In this document: piece after piece, positions 57,554-64,000 of the stretch
Numbering within the stretch: position 1 is the stretch's first letter
How the letters are laid out: every line of letters starts with the position of its first letter
Assembly (NCBI GenBank): GCA_037576215.1
Contig: JBANDB010000007.1
Coordinates: forward strand, 3,875,001 to 3,939,000
Origin: Armillaria gallica
Lineage: Eukaryota > Basidiomycota > Agaricomycetes > Agaricales > Physalacriaceae
Length of the DNA: 64,000 nt
Direction: 5' to 3'
Made by a program: the position numbers and the translations under genes
Notes under the pieces: generated by a model
Told to the model about the DNA's origin: nothing
What the model saw: only the letters and a program-made list of their open reading frames with translations
The model's database searches: none

Positions 57554-59016
57554 TCAGGATTGGAACAGAAGCCTCACATCCAGGATCTGTAGAAGCAGTG
57601 CCATTAAGCAAGCCAGCTTCTGGACTGGAAGCAGATAAAGCCTCTTGGATTCCAGAGAGCTCACTGAGTAGGAATGTCCACTATCTCTTTGTAGCAAAAA
57701 TGATGTACTGAAGCACAATGAGGTCACCTAGGATAGCACTCTTGAGCTTGGCCAAGTACTCAGGTGACTCAATGCAAAGACTGTCCAAGGATGCCCTTTG
57801 TGGAGATAAGCAAAGAGCCTCACTAAGAGCAGCATTTCTGCTTTCCTTGGAAACTGAAAAGGGAGAGTGAGAAAAGGAAAAAACAAAACAAAAAACAAAA
57901 AAAGGCTCACTGGTGCTGACTAGACCAAGAACTGAGGCCAGGCACCTATCAAATCTGTTATGAAAATGAGTAGCATAGAACTCATGGGCTGAAGAATATG
58001 GAAAGACATGATGAAACCACTTCAAATCATGATTTGAATCCTTGTGGTAGCACCTGGAAGAAGAAGCCTAGGAAGCTTGCAGTCAGTGTATTGAGTTAGC
58101 AAGCTCACTAAATAAAAGAACTCACAGCACCAGAAGTGGTGCAATCCAGGAGAGAATGGACGTTTCCTCCACAATGAAAACAAGCAGAGGGTTCATCTTA
58201 GAGTCAAGAGCTTTTAGTGAGGGGGATACCTTGAAGAAAATCAAGATACCTCATCTTGGAAGGCTCCTTGCACTTCTCACTGACGATAGCATCACCAGAC
58301 CTACCCTTGGAAGGCTTTGCAGCCTTGGGAGGAGCTGGTCTGAAGTTGTCATTGTTGACAGATATCTTGAAGATACTATCAGTTAGCATGCGGAACAGAG
58401 ACATTTGAGGAATCTAAAAAGAGAGCATACTTTAATGGATTTGGATTTGGAATCAGAATGGTTGGCTACCTTGTCAGGCTTCCCATCCTTGGATTTGAAA
58501 CCAGAATCTATGATAGCAGGAGACCTCTTGAGAGCACAGGCTTTGCCTCTGCTGCGAATAACTGGAGTTTAAAAGAAACAAAATAAGTACGAGGAAGAAA
58601 GATAAAAGAAAGAGAAATACATTGCAGCAAGGACCAGTAGGAGCAGAAGCAGGAGGACCTGACTCAATGATGTGCCATTCAGACTGGACTCAGCCAGTGA
58701 TGGTCTTCAAGACCTTGTGAACAGGCTGCTTTGAGGCATTGGTGTGAAACTTCTTCTTAATGGTGCTGTGAGCCTTGAAGATGATCTCCTTGAACTCTTT
58801 GTCCTTGATGAGCTTGTCCTTGTGAGCCTCAAGATACTTCTGCAAAATGAAGTCAGTATCATTACAAAAAGTAGTGAGCTTGCTAAAAAGGCATATCATA
58901 TACTTGTGAAGCTGAGCCATGTTATCAGATGCAGTAGCGCTGAGGTTCTGGAAAAGCTGGATAATGACAGCCTTGATAGTGACAAAAGACATAACAGGAG
59001 CAGCAGAGAAAAACAT
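57554..59016 (-). pseudogene. A2: antisense gene 2, decayed copy
   Basis: Homologue of A1 17041-18495. The ATG at 59016 (MFFSAAPVMSFVTIKAVIIQLFQNL), the intron with TACTGAC and TTTGCAG, KYLEAHKDKLIKDKEFKEI, and the zinc knuckle CFHCGGNVHSLLDC (near 58180-58140) are all recognisable. An acceptor AG has become AA before the knuckle exon. It shows that the exon structure is a family trait and not chance open frames. Confidence 0.65.
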
Positions 59017-59231
59017 CTTTGGAAAATGATTTTGGCAAAAAGTGAGCTAGAACGTGAGTACAATTGAGATACTGAGTAGTGGATGGAACATACTAGTGAG
59101 CTTGCTCAGCTTTTATACCAGAAGCACAGCAGCTATAGTGAAATAGATATATTGAATTAAAAACATTCATATTTCAGAAGAAAATAAATTTCTGACAAGT
59201 ATGCGCCCTCAGATTTTGAAAATAACAACAG
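59017..59231. other. A2 spacer left of H3
   Basis: Equivalent to A1 18496-18705. No gene. Confidence 0.35.
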
Positions 59232-59235
59232 ACAC

Positions 59236-60833
59236 TGATGTGCTTGGTAATGGGCAGCACACAAATGAAACAAGTGTCTAGATCATCAATTTACATACTA
59301 AATCACACACACACACACACTATCATCAATGTTTAAGTTCAAGGGTAAGTACAGTAGAAGCACTCGTGATATACTTAGATATCAATAATTAATTGGGTTT
59401 GCTTCAAAACAACTTCGATTCAAGTCTAGAAGTGTTTACACAAGATACACTAATTGTAACAGTGAGGTATATGGATGTGGGGTTTTTGTAAGGTATAATT
59501 TGAGTAGTTTAGACTTAAAATGACTTCATCTAGGCAAGCTGGTAAAGCTTTAACTAGGGAAGCTTTGATAATCAAACAATCAAATACCTAGAGGTCTACA
59601 AAGAGTGTAATTGCTCTGTAGTACATGAACTCAATTATAACACAAGCACATGCATTTGCAACAAAGAACTGGAGTTCTACAAAGAGTACACAGACTCTAG
59701 AGTATACTGACTTGTTAACTGTTCAAACTTAAAGTGTTTTAGAGCTTATTTCACTTCAACTAGGCAACATCTTTGGTCTATAGTTGACTTAGCACATCTA
59801 GATCACTTTAGTTGGTGAGAGAGCATGAGGTCTTTGTATGCGAAGCAGTTCAATTAACTAGCAAGACACAAACACAGGGACAACTCTTCTTCCTACTTAG
59901 TTCTTCTAGATTACTTATAGCTACCCTTTTGAGGTTGACTTGATAAACTTAATTCACTTCAGTTGAGGATATGTAATTAAACCAGTGATTGATTAGGTAG
60001 CTATAAGGCTACTAGCACAAACATGGGAGAATGCTTTCCTGCCATTATGCATCTAGTTGCTGTTAATTTATACAATTTTTAGCCTAGGTATAGGAGCTTG
60101 TAGCTAAAAGTAATTATAGTACAAGCTCTGGGTATCAATACAAATGATAAGTAATTAATTTATAAGTATTGCACCATTCCAAGGTTTCTATTCAGTGGGA
60201 CAGAATGACTAGTAATCATTCTATCACTGAGGAGTGCCTTAATGGTCCATAGGAACTCCTTACTCTTCCTTCATGTCTTGCTGTGTGGATTTCTATTTAA
60301 TACTACAGCTTGCACAGTATTTCAAGGATGTAACCACCAATTGTGATCAATTGTTGAACCGAGATTGTATTGCTTCAATCAGTGCATGATCTTAATTAGC
60401 TATCTTAGCACCAAGCATTGGTTATTCAGTTATTCCAGGTTTAGTTATGTTCTAAACTAAGTTCATTTCACTGTGTGCATCATTGTGGACTTAGCAATTC
60501 TTTTTTAAGTTCATTCCCTTCATTGAGATGATAAGTAATCCAGTCCTTCTATGTTCTGCTTTATATTTGTAACTCATCTTGATGTGTCCCTTGGTTTCAA
60601 CTGTAAATAGTCTTGTTTTGGACAGGGAATAGCATTCAGTATTGAAGGCTTATAGAGTTGACTTGTTTAGATGTCGCTTCTAAGTCCCTTCTGATACTGC
60701 ATTGCTCACTATCTTATGTAGTGTACTAGCTATCAGTGTAAAGCCTTCACTATAGCTCTCTGTACTGCTTGTAGACTGTGCTATTTGATAGAAAATAGCA
60801 AAATCTATGGATAGCCTGATACCAAGCATATCA
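59236..60833 (+). repeat. H3: diverged solo LTR, 1598 bp
   Basis: TGATGTGCTTGG..AGCATATCA resembles the H1 ends; the interior is AT-rich and mostly unlike H1. The flanks ACAC (59232-59235) and ATGC (60834-60837) both derive from ACGC; A1 has the empty site (ATGC in aatGGATGCGACTAAC). A (CA)n run is at about 59304-59320. Confidence 0.75.
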
Positions 60834-60837
60834 ATGC

Positions 60838-61496
60838 AACTAAGTCAGAAATTAATTTGAAATTTGAGAATTTTTAGTGATGGGTGATGTTGATGACTGG
60901 GGACAGTCAATGCTTTTTAGTATAGGGATATAGTAGGTATATGCAAGTATACCTTCATATCTTTTAACATTTAAAGTGGAAAATTAAGAAATAAATTTTT
61001 GATTCTATAAATACTACACAGAGAAGAGTGATCTGACCAAGTCAGGAATGCTTAGCAATAACAGCAACTTAGAGAAAAATGACACCTGATGCTGAAAAAC
61101 TAGAATAAAAATGAAGACAAGTGGTGGACAGACTAGTATGGAACAAAGAAAAAGCCTGGCAGGACCCCATAGACTGAATACAAGAAAAACTGGCAACAGA
61201 TACCAGAGAAGAAGGCAAATTGAAGAGGGAGCTCATATCAGAAAGAGGATAACATGAGTCTAATGCAGATCAGGGTCTTAGAGTTTGACAACAAGACCCT
61301 AGATTTGATAACATTAGCAGACTTAGAGACAATCATGCAGAGAGAGCACAAGCAGATGAAATAATATTTGAAGCAGCTTATAAGGGGCACCAAGATACAA
61401 CAAGCCTAAGAAGTTTGAAAAATAAAAGAAAATAAAAAGGCAAATGAAAGGAGCAAGTGGACTGAAATTTACCAAGAAAGATGTATATACATATAT
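60838..61496. other. A2 spacer right of H3
   Basis: Matches A1 18710-19067 and 19843-20136, without MITE G. It contains the G empty site near 61190. No gene. Confidence 0.5.
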
Positions 61497-62490
61497 CTAC
61501 TCTGAAGCTCCAGCTGCACCCTCATCATCACCATCCTGAGTACTTGAAGGACCAGCAGCCAGCTTGCCCTCACTCCTGCCATCCTCGCCTTTGTCCCACA
61601 TTGAAGCATTGTTGTTGGAAGGCACATACTCAAGACTCTCAGGAAAGTCGAGAGACAGGCTAAGAGAGCACCAAAGACTGTTGTCAACAATGAAGCTGTG
61701 AACTTCACAATAGATGTAAGACAGGTCATCGATAAGCTCATTGCCACCCTCAGTGCTGGCAAACTGATCCAGGCTCTCTGCAATGTCATGAACAACACGA
61801 TTGCGAGCACAAAGATGACCACAATAGAGATAGTTGATGTGCTCCAGCTTGTGGTTGATACCATGGAGCTGCATGATATTGCAACAGAAAGCTGGGAAAA
61901 TGCAGTAAGCAAACAGCCTAGAGAAGGGAACAGAAGAAGAAAGACTCATCAGGGATATTGTACCACATAAAAGTAGTAAGACATGAGATAATCTCATGCA
62001 TCTCATGAGTGGTGTAACAAGTGGAGCACTCCGTGATGACCCTCCTGGCATTGGTTGCAGTTGGCACCTGAAAACCAATTGTTTCAAGTGTAGTCAATTT
62101 GATAGTGAGCACATGAGAGGCAGGTCTTTTCATAATGCTAGAAAAAGGTTTTACTTGAGGAGAAAGATAAAAAAAATAGTGAGCTCACATCAGAAGCACA
62201 CAAGTAGTAGGTGTAATAAGAAGAATAAGCACTATAGATGCCATTCTTGTTGCTGTAGTGAATGAGGCTAGGAGAAAATCAGTCTGGATGAAGGGAGAAG
62301 AAATAAAGAGCTTACTCAAAAAACTTGTTGGATGCAGTGACTAAGTCCTCAAAGCGGTAGTCCTCCAACTCAGCATGGCTGTTATGCCTGTTGATAGAGA
62401 CACCCTCTTGATCAGGGTCTTGCACCTGTGTGAGCTCAGCAGCCAGGAATTACTGCTTGGGATGACCAAGAAACATCTGATTAGTAGATC
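61497..62490 (-). pseudogene. A2: antisense gene 1, 3' part only
   Basis: It corresponds to A1 20137 to about 21090. The C-terminal exon is readable (SLDQFASTEGGNELIDDLSYIYCEVHSFIVDN.. ending GAASE-like and stop at 61497). The Zn2Cys6-like exon is damaged: the third Cys is Tyr and a Trp is TGA. Similarity ends near 62490, truncating the gene. Confidence 0.65.
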
Positions 62491-64000
62491 TGAGGCAAAT
62501 ACAGCCCACTCTAGTAAGAAAAAACATTTACATTATATCTTATATAGCAAGAATCCCTCTACAGCCTTATAACAAAGCAGTACATGCTCCTGCATCAGAA
62601 AAATATTATATAATTGTTTCAGGCAAATATTCAGCACCTTCTCTCCTACATATGATGCCCCTATATTGCCTGCTGCTCTTTCAACCACTGCTATAATAAT
62701 TTAGGCATAGCTACTGCCCAAAATAGGTTTCAGTATGCTTCAGCATTGGCACTCTAGCATAATTGCTGAATTGGCTTATGAGCACCAGATATCTCACCCT
62801 CCTGCTCATTGTTTGGGCGAGAAAAAAAATCTACAAGCCCTAAAAATAATATTGCATATTCTAATACTGCCTCCCGACCTATGTGCCACCTATTTTGGCT
62901 GGATTCAACATTGCTGCCTCAGATGTAGCAAATCGTGAAAAAATATCATTTCCAATCTGATAAGCTTCATAATTTTTAAAAGCTGACTGAAATTTGGGAT
63001 CCTGGATACAATAAATTCTTTAATTTTCATTGAAAAACATGTATATTTCACTTCTCTATGAAACAATATTATTTGCTTAATATTTTTTACCATCCAGACC
63101 ATAGTGAAAATTCTATTCCGATGACTTTCAGAGCTTGCCAGAGCAAGCTAAAATCATTGCTCTCCTCAAAATTTCACCAATTCTTTTACTTTTGACTCAT
63201 TTCTAGACCATAGAAATGTAATTAAGTACTTATTGTATCTGTATTTACTTATACTAGTAGGTATCAGGGCAGAATTGATGCTTGATAACTCAATACATAG
63301 CAATTTCATTCTCAAAGATAGTAAAACCTATTGCTTCAATAATAAATGCCACTATACATCACAAAATTAATATGAAGTGTCTCAAAAATCATTTGTGGCA
63401 CTTACATATAGTAGTTTAAACCCAAATATTGCTCTGAAGAAAAGATAGTGTAGCCATACTCAATAGTACAATGAGTGGAGAAACATTCACATTGTATTGA
63501 CTTTTACTTAAGGATTAAACTTGTTATCAGAACATGTATTAATGGATTGGGGTGGATTGGAGGCCTAGATACAATACTATGATATGTATTCTAGGATATC
63601 CCGCTATCTTGATACTATTTAGGACAATGGTAAGAGGTGTAGTAACAATATACTGTTCAGAAAGACCCAAAATGCAGAGTAATGAGAATAAAATAGAAAT
63701 TATCATAGGATAAGAGCACTCTAGTATGCTATAAACTAGATATGAATACTATAAATACATGTATGGAGATATCCCAATGATTTCTGGAACCTCCCACTCA
63801 CTCAATTGCCCCAGACCATACATCTGCACAGTAATTAAGTGGCTGTGCAGCATCTTTTTCTATCCCTTCCCACCACTCTCCCCTCATTTTACATCCTCTT
63901 GCTCATCTCTATTGCCCATTTTTATGGATTTCAGATATGTTTTATTTGATGTAACTACTAATACATTGCTTTTAGGTCTTTTGGCACATCCAGTGTCATG
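62491..64000. other. AT-rich right edge, nothing recognised
   Basis: No open frame of note, no RNA gene, and no similarity to other parts of the window that I could see. It may be an older, fully decayed repeat or intergenic DNA. Confidence 0.4.

Noticed and set aside
62491..64000. Host gene at the right edge
   Set aside because: Only short frames rich in stops, with no domain or splice pattern.

Overview
The window is a nest of transposable elements from a filamentous fungus. I infer a basidiomycete, probably a mushroom-forming Agaricomycete, from the Ty3/gypsy polyprotein types, the short GT..AG introns (about 45-85 nt, with CTAAC/TACTAAC-like branch sites) and the heavy CpG decay of repeats. 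The species cannot be named. I found no host gene, no genuine tRNA or rRNA gene and no CRISPR array. Names used below are local: A, E and F are Ty3/gypsy LTR families, H is an LTR family seen only as solo LTRs, D is a long foldback element, and G is a CACTA-like MITE.

Layout: F1 LTR and leader (89-1918), a D end fragment (1919-2183), truncated E1 (2445-4818), then the large element A1 (4819-23715). A1 carries D1, a 2.9-kb near-perfect palindrome (8239-11151), a ~0.2-kb insert in RT (13528-13736) and G (19068-19839). The large element F2 follows (23716-44578). It carries three solo LTRs: H1 (24174-25541), F4 (29549-31237) and H2 (37225-38592). F2's 3' LTR is cut by D2 (44579 to about 55740), which in turn contains the complete E2 (45341-53969, 5-bp TSD ATTGC). 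AT-rich DNA leads to A2, a copy of the A 3' region (about 56806-62490) with solo LTR H3 (59236-60833). The last 1.5 kb holds nothing recognisable.

All sense gag/pol copies are broken, mostly by TGA codons that comparison between copies explains as CGA->TGA or TGG->TGA. The same decay has split target-site duplications strand by strand (ACGC became ACAC on one side and ATGC on the other).

The most interesting signal lies between integrase and the 3' LTR. All three gypsy families (A, E, F) carry a spliced gene on the strand opposite to gag/pol. Its product has basic, NLS-like tracts and a Cys pattern fitting the fungal Zn(II)2Cys6 consensus (CX2CX6CX8-10CX2CX6-7C). The two very large families (A and F, about 16-17 kb each once insertions are removed) carry a second antisense gene. 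In A it has a CCHC zinc knuckle; in F it has other Cys clusters. Their introns lie antisense to the genomic RNA, so retrotransposition would not remove them. I propose a conserved antisense accessory module of these retrotransposons, with unknown function.
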